The translations under genes and the position numbers were made by a program. From Planctomycetaceae bacterium (GTDB taxonomy: Bacteria > Planctomycetota > Phycisphaerae > Tepidisphaerales > Tepidisphaeraceae): a stretch of 64,000 bases of DNA. The stretch is from positions 62,001 to 126,000 of the forward strand of contig JAIYCY010000007.1 of NCBI GenBank assembly GCA_027487775.1, in the 5' to 3' direction. Within the stretch, counting starts at the first letter, position 1. The number at the start of each line of letters is the position of its first letter. The notes below the pieces were generated by a model. The model was not told where the DNA came from. It saw only the letters and a program-made list of their open reading frames with translations, and searched no databases. This document shows, one piece after another, positions 54,088-62,545 of this stretch.

Positions 54088-56277
54088 TCACTTGCTGACT
54101 TCTTCGAGGACGGCCTTGGCGACGTTGGCGGGGACCGGGGCGTACTTGAGCGGCTCCATCGCGCTTGCGGCGCGGCCGGTGCTCATGCTGCGCAGGTCCG
54201 TCGTGTAACCAAACATCTCCGACAGCGGAACTTCGGCTTCGATGATGACCGTGTTGCCACGCTCGTCAGAATTAATGATCAACCCGCGGCGACGGTTGAG
54301 GTCGCCGGTCACGTTGCCGACAAAGTCCTTCGGCGTGGTCACGACGACCTTCATGATCGGCTCGAGGAGCTGAAGCCCCGCCGCCTTGGCGGCATCAATG
54401 ATCGCGAGTCGGCCCGCGAGTTCGAAGGCGATCTGGCTCGAGTCGACGTCGTGGTAACTGCCGTCCGTCAGCGTCACCTTCACGTTGATCAACGGAAAGC
54501 CCGCCAGCACGCCCGTCTTGGCGGTCTGACGAATGCCATACTCCACCGACGGAATGTATTCCTTCGGAATCGTTCCGCCGACGATCTTGTTGACGAACGC
54601 GAGGTTGTCTTCCCAGCGCAAGTCCTTGAGATCTTCCGGGGGAAGCGGATTGCCCATGCCGTCCGTGCCGTCGAACGGTTCCACCGTGATCCAGCAGTCA
54701 CCAAACTGACCACGACCACCAGACTGCTTCTTGTGAACCCCGCGGATGTCCTTCGCCGAGCCGGTGAGGGCTTCGCGGTAGCTGACCTTGGGCTTGCCGA
54801 CGACGACATCGACCTTGTAGTCGCGCGTCAAACGCATCTTGATGATTTCAAGGTGCAACTCGCCCATGCCTGCGATGATCGTCTCGCCGGTCTCTCGATT
54901 GTAATTCGAGCGGAACGTCGGATCCTGACGACGCAGCTTGCCCAGTGCTTCGGACAGCTTGTCCTTATCGCCCGCAGCCTTGGGCTCGATCGACATGCTG
55001 ATGACAGGCTCGGGGAAGGTCGGACGTTCGAGAATGATCGGATGCTCCGGATCACAAATCGTGTCGCCCGTGTTGGCTTCGTTGATGCCGATGACCGCCA
55101 CGATATCGCCCGCCTCCGCGACGGGATGCTCGATACGCGTGTTCGCGCTCATGCGATACATACGACTGATGTTTTCCTTCGAGTTCTTGTTCGCATTCAG
55201 CACGCGCGTGCCCTGCTCAAGCTTGCCCGAGTAAACACGCACATACGTCAGCGTGCCGAACTTGTCGTCGACAATCTTGAACGCAAGCCCGCAGAAAGGC
55301 TCGTCCGGCGTCTTGTTACGCTCCAAAACCTTGTCGTTGTCCCGCACATCCACACCACGCACAGACTTGGAATCCAGCGGCGAGGGAAGGAAGTCGACCA
55401 CGCCGTCCAAAACCTGCTGCACGCCCACATACTGATACGCCGAACCGCAATAAAGCGGGTGAGCACGGAAGTCGATCGTCCCACGACGCAACGCCGCACG
55501 CAGCTCGCCCTCCTCGAGCGACTCAGGATCGGTCAGGTACTTGTCCATCAACGCGTCATCAAGCTCGGCGATCTTCTCGAGCATGATCGCGCGATACTTG
55601 TTGTACATCTCGATCGTCTCGGCGGGCAGCGTGTCGATGGCTACCATCTTCACAGTCTGGCCCTTGTCTTTGTCATCGCCGAACTTCGCGGGGACGTAGG
55701 CGATCTTGGAGATCATGTCGATCACGCCCTGGAACGTCTCGGCCTTGCCGATCGGGATCACCACCGGGATCGCCGGCGCACCCAGACGATCGAGGATCGT
55801 CTTGTAGCAGAACTCATAGTCGGCCCCGACCTTGTCCATCTTGTTCACGAAACAAATTCGCGGAACATTGTACTTCGTCGCCTGACGCCACACCGTTTCA
55901 GACTGCGCCTCCACGCCTTCCTTGCCGTCAAACACCGCCACCGCGCCATCCAATACACGCAGCGATCGCTCCACCTCGGCCGTGAAATCGACGTGGCCGG
56001 GCGTGTCGATCAGGTTGATGTTGATCATCGGCGAAGTCGATGCCTTGTTGATCCAAGCACCCTTGCGCCATTCACAGAACGTCGCGGCAGAGTTGATCGT
56101 GATGCCACGCTTCTGTTCTTCTTCATCGAAATCCATGACCGCGGTCCCTTCATGGACCTCGCCGATCTTGTGAATGCGTCCGGTGTAATAAAGGATTCGT
56201 TCGGACGTGGTGGTCTTGCCCGCGTCGATGTGGGCGGCGATGCCGATATTCCGAATGAGCGAGAGGTCGCGTGCCAT
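54088..56277 (-). CDS. fusA: Elongation factor G
   Basis: 729 residues, a little longer than usual (about 690-700). GTPase motifs: G1 AHIDAGKTT (about 15-23), EEQKRGITINSAAT, IDTPGHVDF, NKMDKVGA. Domain IV has GGRGQFGDCW and the loop near IPKEYIPSVEYG; domain V is complete. A 20-residue segment after SAAT is slightly extended. Translocates tRNA and, with frr, recycles ribosomes. It stands alone, not in the str operon; a specialised EF-G paralogue cannot be excluded. Confidence 0.95.
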   Translation of the reverse strand: MARDLSLIRNIGIAAHIDAGKTTTSERILYYTGRIHKIGEVHEGTAVMDFDEEEQKRGITINSAATFCEWRKGAWINKASTSPMININLIDTPGHVDFTAEVERSLRVLDGAVAVFDGKEGVEAQSETVWRQATKYNVPRICFVNKMDKVGADYEFCYKTILDRLGAPAIPVVIPIGKAETFQGVIDMISKIAYVPAKFGDDKDKGQTVKMVAIDTLPAETIEMYNKYRAIMLEKIAELDDALMDKYLTDPESLEEGELRAALRRGTIDFRAHPLYCGSAYQYVGVQQVLDGVVDFLPSPLDSKSVRGVDVRDNDKVLERNKTPDEPFCGLAFKIVDDKFGTLTYVRVYSGKLEQGTRVLNANKNSKENISRMYRMSANTRIEHPVAEAGDIVAVIGINEANTGDTICDPEHPIILERPTFPEPVISMSIEPKAAGDKDKLSEALGKLRRQDPTFRSNYNRETGETIIAGMGELHLEIIKMRLTRDYKVDVVVGKPKVSYREALTGSAKDIRGVHKKQSGGRGQFGDCWITVEPFDGTDGMGNPLPPEDLKDLRWEDNLAFVNKIVGGTIPKEYIPSVEYGIRQTAKTGVLAGFPLINVKVTLTDGSYHDVDSSQIAFELAGRLAIIDAAKAAGLQLLEPIMKVVVTTPKDFVGNVTGDLNRRRGLIINSDERGNTVIIEAEVPLSEMFGYTTDLRSMSTGRAASAMEPLKYAPVPANVAKAVLEEVSK

Positions 56278-56572
56278 AGTCGATTCGATCTGCGGTGAAC
56301 GTCATCGGGTTCGAGCCGACGGTTCCGCAAAGCCCAAAAAAGGTTTAGTCTTCCCGAGGCGTGCCGTACCACGTCGAGACTGAATATCCGTTGAAATACA
56401 ACGGGACAACTGGCCCCTCAGACGCGCACGGATCGCCCGAGTCCAGCCATGCTACGACCCCCGCCCATCCTGTCAAGCACCCAAGAAAGTCTTCAACTTC
56501 ACTCCCCACACACACACCAACCCGCCAGAAACCCCGATATCCTGATGACCCAAAACCGCCAACAAAACCGCA
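56278..56572. other. Intergenic region upstream of fusA
   Basis: About 300 bases between the fusA start and the tRNA-Phe promoter. It must contain the fusA promoter on the minus strand; no clear boxes, no repeats, no believable gene. Confidence 0.4.
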
Positions 56573-56600
56573 TTGATTGTCCCGCTCATTGGAGTATACT
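56573..56600 (+). promoter_or_regulatory. Promoter of tRNA-Phe
   Basis: TTGATT (56573-56578), 16-base spacer, TATACT (56595-56600). The tRNA starts ten bases after the -10 box, so the leader is only a few bases. Confidence 0.75.
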
Positions 56601-56610
56601 CCTCCGTCCC

Positions 56611-56683
56611 GGTCAGGTAGCTCAGTTGGTAGAGCATGCGACTGAAAATCGCAGTGTCGCCGGTTCGATCCCGGCCCTGACCA
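56611..56683 (+). tRNA. tRNA-Phe (anticodon GAA)
   Basis: Complete cloverleaf of 73 bases: acceptor GGTCAGG/CCTGACC, D stem GCTC/GAGC, anticodon stem TGCGA/TCGCA with loop CTGAAAA (GAA at 56644-56646), T arm GCCGG-TTCGATC-CCGGC, discriminator A. No encoded CCA. Confidence 0.96.
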
Positions 56684-56794
56684 TTTTCGGGGGTTACTGC
56701 GGTCTGTGACGCTGTCGCGCCGACTCGCCCATGAGATTGTTTTGAAACCTCGCCTCGGTCGGGCGGATTCTGTTTGTCCGACGCGCGTTTGGTC

Positions 56795-57168
56795 TATACT
56801 GTTGAGCGGTACACCGATCTGCAGTGTTCGAGATTGTGCGCCAAAAAAGCGGTCGAACCGATAAGCGTCCTTTTGGGACCCGGTCGCCCGGCGGGCGGGA
56901 CGTGCAGTGGATCGCGACGGACAACGGACTCCTGATCACTCAGTTGCCCGAACCTCCAATAGTCGATCCGAGACTCGACCCAAACGTCAGGATCAGAAGC
57001 CATGTGCTTCATGGAGCTTAGATTCCCCCCGAGGGAATCGTGCCCCATCGACCAACACCTGAACCCAAGTTTTCAAAGCTGGGTTCGTCGCTCCGGCCCA
57101 CACACGACACAGGCGGATCCGGTCGTACTTTCTTCACACACCCCATCCGATCCCCGGATGGGGTTTTT
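56795..57168 (+). ncRNA. Possible small transcript bounded by promoter-like box and terminator
   Basis: TATACT at 56795-56800, with TTGTCC about 15 bases upstream, could start a transcript near 56807. A perfect nine-pair hairpin CCCCATCCG/CGGATGGGG with TTTTT (57141-57168) would end it. A 65-residue frame from GTG 56824 to 57021 lies inside but has no recognisable pattern. I tried and failed to match tmRNA, RNase P RNA and SRP RNA. Confidence 0.35.
57141..57168 (+). terminator. Rho-independent terminator
   Basis: Stem CCCCATCCG (57141-57149) with CGGATGGGG (57155-57163), 5-base loop, then TTTTT. It faces the plus strand, where no convincing gene precedes it except tRNA-Phe 460 bases away. 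Confidence 0.85.
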
Positions 57169-57209
57169 CGTCGGACTTGCCCTTTGCATCCACCATCACG
57201 CAAAACGAA

Positions 57210-57249
57210 CCGGGCGACCGATTCTGCCAAATCAGAACCGATCGCCCGG
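57210..57249 (-). terminator. CCGGGCGA hairpin after PEP-CTERM gene
   Basis: CCGGGCGA (57210-57217) pairs with TCGCCCGG (57242-57249); inner ATTCTG pairs with CAGAAC imperfectly. Just downstream of the PEP-CTERM gene stop on the minus strand, followed by TTCGTTTTG. A sister element is at 61008. Confidence 0.65.
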
Positions 57250-57325
57250 TGTTCGGAGGAGGTCTCTTTTCATGCCTCAGCCCAAGGGGCGATGAAGCAG
57301 ACAGCAACTCAACAGCGTCAGCAAA

Positions 57326-58267
57326 TCAGTGGCGACGACGCAGACCCAGCACCGCAAGCCCCGCCAACGCGCCGAGCGTCGCGGGCTCGGGGATCACGAC
57401 GGTCGCATTCAACGCGAAGTCGTCAAGACCGGTCCGCTGACCCATGTTCTTGTTGCTGAAACGAACTTCCAGCCGGTAAAGACCAGCCACCAGCGAACTG
57501 TTCGTCTGATCGATCGCAGTCGCTGCAAAGGGAACGACATCCGCACCAGCACCGCCGATCGATGTCGTTGACTGTGTCGTCGCGCCCGCAGCCTGGAAGG
57601 CGGAATAGAAATCGAAGTTGGTGGAATTATTCAGCCCGACAATCCGAACATTGTAGAACGGGTTCGTGTTGCTCGAACCGGTCGCGGCGTTGGCAGCGTA
57701 CCAAGTTCCGTTGGTCGCGACCTGTCCGGCGTCAAAGTTTGCGGACAGACCGGTCAGGGTGACCCCCGACTTGACCTCGAACACAAACGAAAACGCACCG
57801 ACCGCGGCGGCTGTCGTCGTTGTGCTACGCGCGACGCCGGCAGAGTTAAATGCAATGTGGTTGTTCGGAGTCCCGTTGCTCAGGCTCGAAGCGTTGATCG
57901 GCGTAGAAGCCCCGTCAGAATAAGATCCGTTGCCCAGCATCAACAACCATTTACCCTTGTCGATCGGGTCCGCGATGCTCCCGTACGTGTGCGTGCCGAC
58001 CGTCATCGTGGTGATCCCAGACAAATCAACCTCGGCCGCATTGGCAACAGACCAGCTGGAAAGACCTACGTTAATCCCGACCGGCCGTGCAGTCGTCGAA
58101 ACGCCGTCATTCACCGGCACGGTGTCACTCGCATTCGACCCCGCAAAGGCGGTCGATAGCACGACCGCGCCGGACGCCTGCTGAACCGAGCCAACCATCG
58201 ACAAACCCGCCATGACCGCGAACGCGACCATCCCAAAACGATCCGACTTTCGATTGATGATGCTCAT
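57326..58267 (-). CDS. PEP-CTERM exported protein
   Basis: 313 residues from ATG 58267, with a strong AGGAGGAG. A signal peptide covers the first 34 residues (MVAFAVMAGLSMVGSVQQASGA). The body is Ser/Thr/Ala/Asn-rich beta structure without catalytic motif. The end VIPEPATLGALAGLAVLGLRRRH is a PEP-CTERM sorting signal: PEP, membrane helix, basic tail. It would be processed by an exosortase (not in the window) and put on the surface or in matrix. Confidence 0.92.
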   Translation of the reverse strand: MSIINRKSDRFGMVAFAVMAGLSMVGSVQQASGAVVLSTAFAGSNASDTVPVNDGVSTTARPVGINVGLSSWSVANAAEVDLSGITTMTVGTHTYGSIADPIDKGKWLLMLGNGSYSDGASTPINASSLSNGTPNNHIAFNSAGVARSTTTTAAAVGAFSFVFEVKSGVTLTGLSANFDAGQVATNGTWYAANAATGSSNTNPFYNVRIVGLNNSTNFDFYSAFQAAGATTQSTTSIGGAGADVVPFAATAIDQTNSSLVAGLYRLEVRFSNKNMGQRTGLDDFALNATVVIPEPATLGALAGLAVLGLRRRH

Positions 58268-58621
58268 ACCTCTCCTCCTCAAATCAGACAAAATCGAGCT
58301 TTTCAAGTCACGACTCATGCGACGCAAACTCGAACCTCGCCGCACTCCATAATTATGCCCCAGAAACACCGCCGGTCGAGCCGATTTCCCGCCGGAATTG
58401 CGAATCATCGGTATATTATTGCGACAAATCGACCCCAAAACGCCCAAAAACCCGCATTGTGATGCACCCCTCTTTTTCAAACCTGGGGCATCGGACATCG
58501 GACGGCCCGGCTCATGAGCGACAACTTGATTGAGCCGCCTCACCCCAAACTTCGCCCCCATCCTTCACAACGCTTCGAGAACTGGCATCACACATCCTTC
58601 CCCAACATCCATCGACCCACA
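58268..58621. other. Intergenic region upstream of PEP-CTERM gene
   Basis: About 350 bases. An A/T-rich patch around 58405-58432 (minus strand TAATATACC) may be the promoter of the PEP-CTERM gene. Otherwise nothing seen. Confidence 0.35.
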
Positions 58622-59647
58622 TCACGCAATCACCGACACCAGCTCGGCCTCGAGACGCGCTAACGCCTCCGCGATCGGCATCTCCATCCGCAGGCCCGCC
58701 GCACGCGCGTGTCCGCCACCCCCGAATCGCTCGGCAAACCGCGCGCAATCCAAACCCGCAGCACCATCCAAACGAACCGACTTGCTCCGAAGACTCGCAC
58801 GCACCGCTCCACCCTCCGGCGGCTCGGTCAACAAGACGCTCACCTCAACCTCACGCGCGATCAACGGAAGATTCACCATGTTCTCCGTGTCCGTCACCTG
58901 CGCACCCGCCTCCGCAAACTCCTCTCGCGACACGCTCATCAACGCTACGCGACCCCCTCCAGCAAATCGCAAATTCTGCATCGCAATCCTCTGCACACGC
59001 AGCCGAGCCGATCGCTCATTCTGATTCAGCAACCGATTCATCGCATCAAGATCCAGCCCCCGCTCCATCAAATCGGCGACTCGCCTAAGCGTCGCTGGCG
59101 TCGTATTCGAAAACTGCAGCCAGCCCGTGTCCGAAGCGATCGCCACGAAACCCGCTCGCGCCATCTCCGCATCCAAACGCACGCCCAATCTCTCCGCAAG
59201 GTCCAGCGCCATCTCCCCCGCGGCCGCTGCGGTTGTGTCCACCCACCGCGCCTCGCCCCAACCCTCCTGCGTCTTGTGATGATCCACCACCACCACCCGA
59301 ACATCCGATCGCTCAACCCATTTCTCCAATCCCGGCAATTGCGATCGCGTGCCCGTATCGATCACCAACATCACATCAAACGAGCTCGCCCACGCCTCAT
59401 CCAAAACCTCACCACGCCCCGCATCAAGCACGCGATGCTCAATCGCAACATCGTTCAGAACAAAGGCGTATTTGTTCGGGAGTCTGGAGAGCAGGAGGAC
59501 TTCGGCGTGCTTACCAAGATGCCGCAACGCGACTGCAACGACGGCAGCCGACCCCAGCGCATCGCCGTCGGGTTTGACGTGCGTGGTGATGAGAACACGA
59601 GACGCCGCAAGCAGGGCTGTGACGATCGGATCGGACGGATGACTCAT
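58622..59647 (-). CDS. DHH-family phosphoesterase (NrnA-like)
   Basis: 341 residues from ATG 59647. Manganese motifs: HVKPDGDALGS (about 20-30), VIDTG, DHH in VVVVDHHKT, and SDTGWLQF. The DHHA1 domain ends with FGGGGHARAAG. NrnA proteins degrade nanoRNA and dephosphorylate pAp; some relatives cleave cyclic dinucleotides. Exact substrate not readable. Confidence 0.9.
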   Translation of the reverse strand: MSHPSDPIVTALLAASRVLITTHVKPDGDALGSAAVVAVALRHLGKHAEVLLLSRLPNKYAFVLNDVAIEHRVLDAGRGEVLDEAWASSFDVMLVIDTGTRSQLPGLEKWVERSDVRVVVVDHHKTQEGWGEARWVDTTAAAAGEMALDLAERLGVRLDAEMARAGFVAIASDTGWLQFSNTTPATLRRVADLMERGLDLDAMNRLLNQNERSARLRVQRIAMQNLRFAGGGRVALMSVSREEFAEAGAQVTDTENMVNLPLIAREVEVSVLLTEPPEGGAVRASLRSKSVRLDGAAGLDCARFAERFGGGGHARAAGLRMEMPIAEALARLEAELVSVIA

Positions 59648-59741
59648 GCCAGAAGTCGTAACCGCCGACCACACGCGTGGCAAAACAAAGCCCCATCGCA
59701 GTCGCTTCAATACACATACGCAGGCAAAGCAATCTAAAAGA

Positions 59742-59773
59742 GAAGACACCGCCTTTCAGGGGTCGGTGTCTTC
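59742..59773 (-). terminator. Ten-pair hairpin upstream of the DHH gene
   Basis: GAAGACACCG (59742-59751) with CGGTGTCTTC (59764-59773). On the minus strand CTCTTTTAG follows, so it could end a transcript coming from 60245 or an unseen small RNA. Confidence 0.5.
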
Positions 59774-59890
59774 CGGAGGGGAGAAAATGCGCCATCACGC
59801 GCGTTGCGTATCAAGGTTTTCGACAGCCAACTCAACATCCAAAACCGAAGCCACAACCCAAACGTCAAGCCACATCCAACACAGCACGCT

Positions 59891-59960
59891 CAACACAAGT
59901 CGTTCAACACAAGTCGTTCAACACAAGTCGTTCAACACAAGTCGTTCAACACAAATAGTT
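59891..59960. repeat. 14-bp tandem repeat, four perfect copies plus one
   Basis: CAACACAAGTCGTT repeated at 59891, 59905, 59919 and 59933 without change; 59947-59960 differs at two or three bases. It lies in a 600-base non-coding region. A short open frame through it is repeat-driven and I do not call it. Confidence 0.9.
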
Positions 59961-60244
59961 CAGCACAACCCAGACTCGACTCGCACAACCGCCCCGTTTT
60001 TCCGATGCCCATCGCCTCGCGAGGCAACCACCCACTCGCCAACCATTCTCCATCTTACCCAAGTTAGCCTATCGCGAGCGTTTCAGAAGTCAAATCTATT
60101 CCAAATTATCGCTTGACAATAAATAGATCGTCCCGGGCGTCCGGGAAACTGCACCGAAATTTACGATTTTTCCAAAAAATCGACCCGACAGCCAAAGTGG
60201 GGCGGTTTTACTGGGTCTTACTGAGAATAAAATGCGCGAACTTG
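59961..60244. other. AT-richer intergenic region
   Basis: Downstream of the acyltransferase gene. Contains an A/T-rich stretch around 60075-60125 with TTGACA but no -10 box at proper distance. No gene seen. Confidence 0.35.
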
Positions 60245-60898
60245 TCAAGAGTCGCGGCGCGCAGCGATCGTTTTTTTGAGCAAGTCACCGATCACGACCT
60301 GCAGCGGGTCGATGGCATCGCGTGCGTCGCGGTCGGCTTGATGATCCCAAACGGTCGGCGGAATGAGCGGGCCGAAGCTGATCCAAACATCGCGCGGCAG
60401 CAGGTACGCTCCGGGCAGGCTCGAGTTGCGTTGACTTCCATCGAGGGCGACCGGAAGGACCGGCGCGCGGGCACGTCGCGCGATGTGCATCGCGCCGGGC
60501 GCGAAGGGAAGCAGTTCAGATGATCGTTCGATGCGACCTTCGGGAAAGATGCCGACGACCCGGCCGGCATCGAGGGCGCGCAGCGCACGCTTGAGCGATG
60601 TCGCATCGCGCTGACCACGTTTCACCGGAATCACCTCCGCCAACTCAAACAACCAGCCGAGCCGGCGCAACGCGAAAAACTCCGCAGCCATCATCCAAAT
60701 GATCGGGCGCGGACAACATGCCTGAATAAACGAAGGATCCGCACTGCACGTGTGATTCGCAACCAATAAGACCGGCCCGCGCTCGGGCATCCGACAAGGC
60801 TCGACAATCCGAATGTTGTGATAGCCGTGACACAACAACCGATTGAACGCCGCCAATGGCCTCAAGGCAGGATGTCGACCAAACTCACGCGACCGCAT
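60245..60898 (-). CDS. PlsC-like lysophospholipid acyltransferase
   Basis: 217 residues from ATG 60898 (TTG 60910 possible). Acyltransferase motif I is NHTCSADP (His-x4-Asp), motif III FPEGRIE, motif IV PVLPVALDGS. Likely transfers an acyl group to the glycerol backbone in phospholipid synthesis, at the inner membrane. No obvious ribosome site. Confidence 0.88.
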   Translation of the reverse strand: MRSREFGRHPALRPLAAFNRLLCHGYHNIRIVEPCRMPERGPVLLVANHTCSADPSFIQACCPRPIIWMMAAEFFALRRLGWLFELAEVIPVKRGQRDATSLKRALRALDAGRVVGIFPEGRIERSSELLPFAPGAMHIARRARAPVLPVALDGSQRNSSLPGAYLLPRDVWISFGPLIPPTVWDHQADRDARDAIDPLQVVIGDLLKKTIAARRDS

Positions 60899-61007
60899 GC
60901 ACTGATTCAAGCAGGTTGCGGGCGAGGCGTCTACTCAATGGGTCGCAAAGGCGTTCGCCCCGATCCGCCGATCGTTCTGCCCGTCTGCGCCCTCACCAAC
61001 AAAGCAT

Positions 61008-61037
61008 CCGGGCGACCGACTTGCATCGATCGCCCGG
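61008..61037 (-). terminator. CCGGGCGA hairpin after the prepilin-like gene
   Basis: CCGGGCGACCGA (61008-61019) and TCGCCCGG (61030-61037), close sister of 57210-57249. It lies just past the stop of the prepilin-like gene at 61075. T tract is poor (TGCTTTG). Confidence 0.6.
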
Positions 61038-61074
61038 AGCGCGGGGTGGTTGAACTGTTGCGAACCAGTCCGGT

Positions 61075-62097
61075 TCAGTTGATCGGGCGATACGGGCTCA
61101 CGCGAACACGCCTGGCGTCGCCGCGGGTGACGGTCTCGGCGTGACCGTCGACGAACAGCACGTTGATGCGGCCGCCGTTACGACCATCCCGAGTCGCGCG
61201 GCTGTTGTGACGGTCCCAAGGAATCTTGTTGCCGAGCCAGCTCGCACGAGCAATGCCCGCCAGCGTGCCGAGTTCGCCCGGCTGAAGGTTCGGAGCGTAG
61301 CTGCCGAAGTTGGTCGTGATGTAGAGCATGTCGGATGCGTCCAACGGGTTGGAACCCCCGCCGGCTGCGGGACGAACTCCCGCGTCGGACATCAGCAAAA
61401 CTTCCGAAGGCTTGTGAACCTTGTCGATCTTGCCCGAAAGCGACTGGCCCAGCTTCGCATCGTTGCCGCTGCTGCCGATCAGAGGCGCCGGACCACCCAC
61501 CACACCGAGCCAAGCCGACCATTCGCCGAAGTAGCTGCGAATCTGCGTCTCGCCGGGACGGGCCATGCTGATGACGGTGATGTCTGCGTTCACGCCATAG
61601 CTCACCGGGAAGAACGCCGTGTCCACCGGATCGTTCGTCACGTTGTTGAAGATGCGATAGCCCGCCTGCACGGGCAGATCAAGCCACTTGTCCGACGGGC
61701 ACTCAAAAATCTTCAACTGCTCGCGACGAGCGGCCTGAAAGTTCGCACCACTGCGACGCGTCATGTACATGACCAGAGAACTATAGAAGTCGGCGAGGAA
61801 TCCATCGTCTCGATACACATACCGTGCACGGTTGGGATCAAAAGCCTTCGCCACCGAGTCGCTCGAGACCGTCTGAATGTACCCCTTCTTCTCCGCCGCC
61901 ATGATCGCGGTGGCCTGACCGGCACTCTTGAGGTTCGCCAGACACTTGACCAGATTGGCCTGTTCACGCACGCGATTCAGTGCCGGCAGAAGAATGCTGA
62001 TCAGCAGAGCGATGATCCCGATCACCACCAGCAACTCCACCAGCGTAAAGCCGCACATCCTACGACCCGTGACATGGGCCTGAAGTTCACTCCGCTT
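61075..62097 (-). CDS. Prepilin-type protein of the DUF1559-like/H-x9-DG class
   Basis: 340 residues from ATG 62097 (GAGGTGG upstream). Leader [20 protein letters not shown] is a type IV prepilin site (Gly -1, Glu +5). The tail with [16 protein letters not shown] matches the H-x9-DG ending common in planctomycete prepilin-like proteins, which are numerous in these genomes. Probably processed by prepilin peptidase and handled by a secretion system such as the one at 2395-20554. Confidence 0.88.
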   Translation of the reverse strand, partial: KRSELQAHVTGRRMCGFTLVELLVVIGIIALLISILLPALNRVREQANLVKCLANLKSAGQATAIMAAEKKGYIQTVSSDSVAKAFDPNRARYVYRDDGFLADFYSSLVMYMTRRSGANFQAARREQLKIFECPSDKWLDLPVQAGYRIFNNVTNDPVDTAFFPVSYGVNADITVISMARPGETQIRSYFGEWSAWLGVVGGPAPLIGSSGNDAKLGQSLSGKIDKVHKPSEVLLMSDAGVRPAAGGGSNPLDASDMLYITTNFGSYAPNLQPGELGTLAGIARASWLGNKIPWDRHNSRATRDGRNGGRINVLFVDGHAETVTRGDARRVRVSPYRPIN

Positions 62098-62425
62098 CAT
62101 AAACCACCTCGTTCCGCTAAGAATCCGACAACTCTCCATCGCCACTCGGCACAACCCTGCCGAACCGGGGCACATCTCCGACCGATCGACCCGCCTCCAA
62201 GGCCACCCACCCCAATCGCCCTATCTGATCCGCCCCCGGGCTATCGACGTCGCGTCGATCACCCGATGACGCCTTCATCATCGATCGATTCGATTGTATC
62301 ACGTCGTTTAACCGTTTCACTCCAATTTTACGCGCCGTCCACAGATTTCCCGATTTTCAAATCCGCACACGCGGTGAACCGGTCTCACTGGTATGGATAT
62401 TTCTCCATCTGATCGGGACTTACAC
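62098..62425. other. Intergenic region upstream of prepilin-like gene
   Basis: About 330 bases, AT-richer around 62290-62400. It should hold the promoter of the gene at 62097. No other feature seen. Confidence 0.35.
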
Positions 62426-62545
62426 AGCCCGCTCACGCGATGCCAAGCCCGCTCAAGCGAGGCTAAGCCCGCTCAAGCGATGCCAAGCCCGCTCACGCCA
62501 GACTAAGCACCCTCACGCCCGGCTAAGCCCGCTCACGCCCGGCGA
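62426..62545. repeat. Six 20-bp tandem repeats at the 3' end of a PEP-CTERM gene
   Basis: Units beginning AGCCCGCTCA (or variants) at 62426, 62446, 62466, 62486, 62506 and 62526, exact 20-base period. The last unit covers the gene's stop codon (62535-62533) and its last codons, so each unit is a copy of the gene's end. Units differ at up to six positions. Confidence 0.92.

Noticed and set aside
54031..56298. Open frame of 755 codons on the plus strand opposite fusA
   Set aside because: Shadow of fusA; no recognisable motif.
56684..57170. tmRNA, RNase P RNA, or SRP RNA
   Set aside because: No match to the conserved ends or cores of these RNAs by eye; left as an unspecified possible transcript.
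62426..62545. CRISPR array
   Set aside because: Repeats of 20 bases are contiguous with no spacers; same for the 14-bp array at 59891. No cas gene seen.
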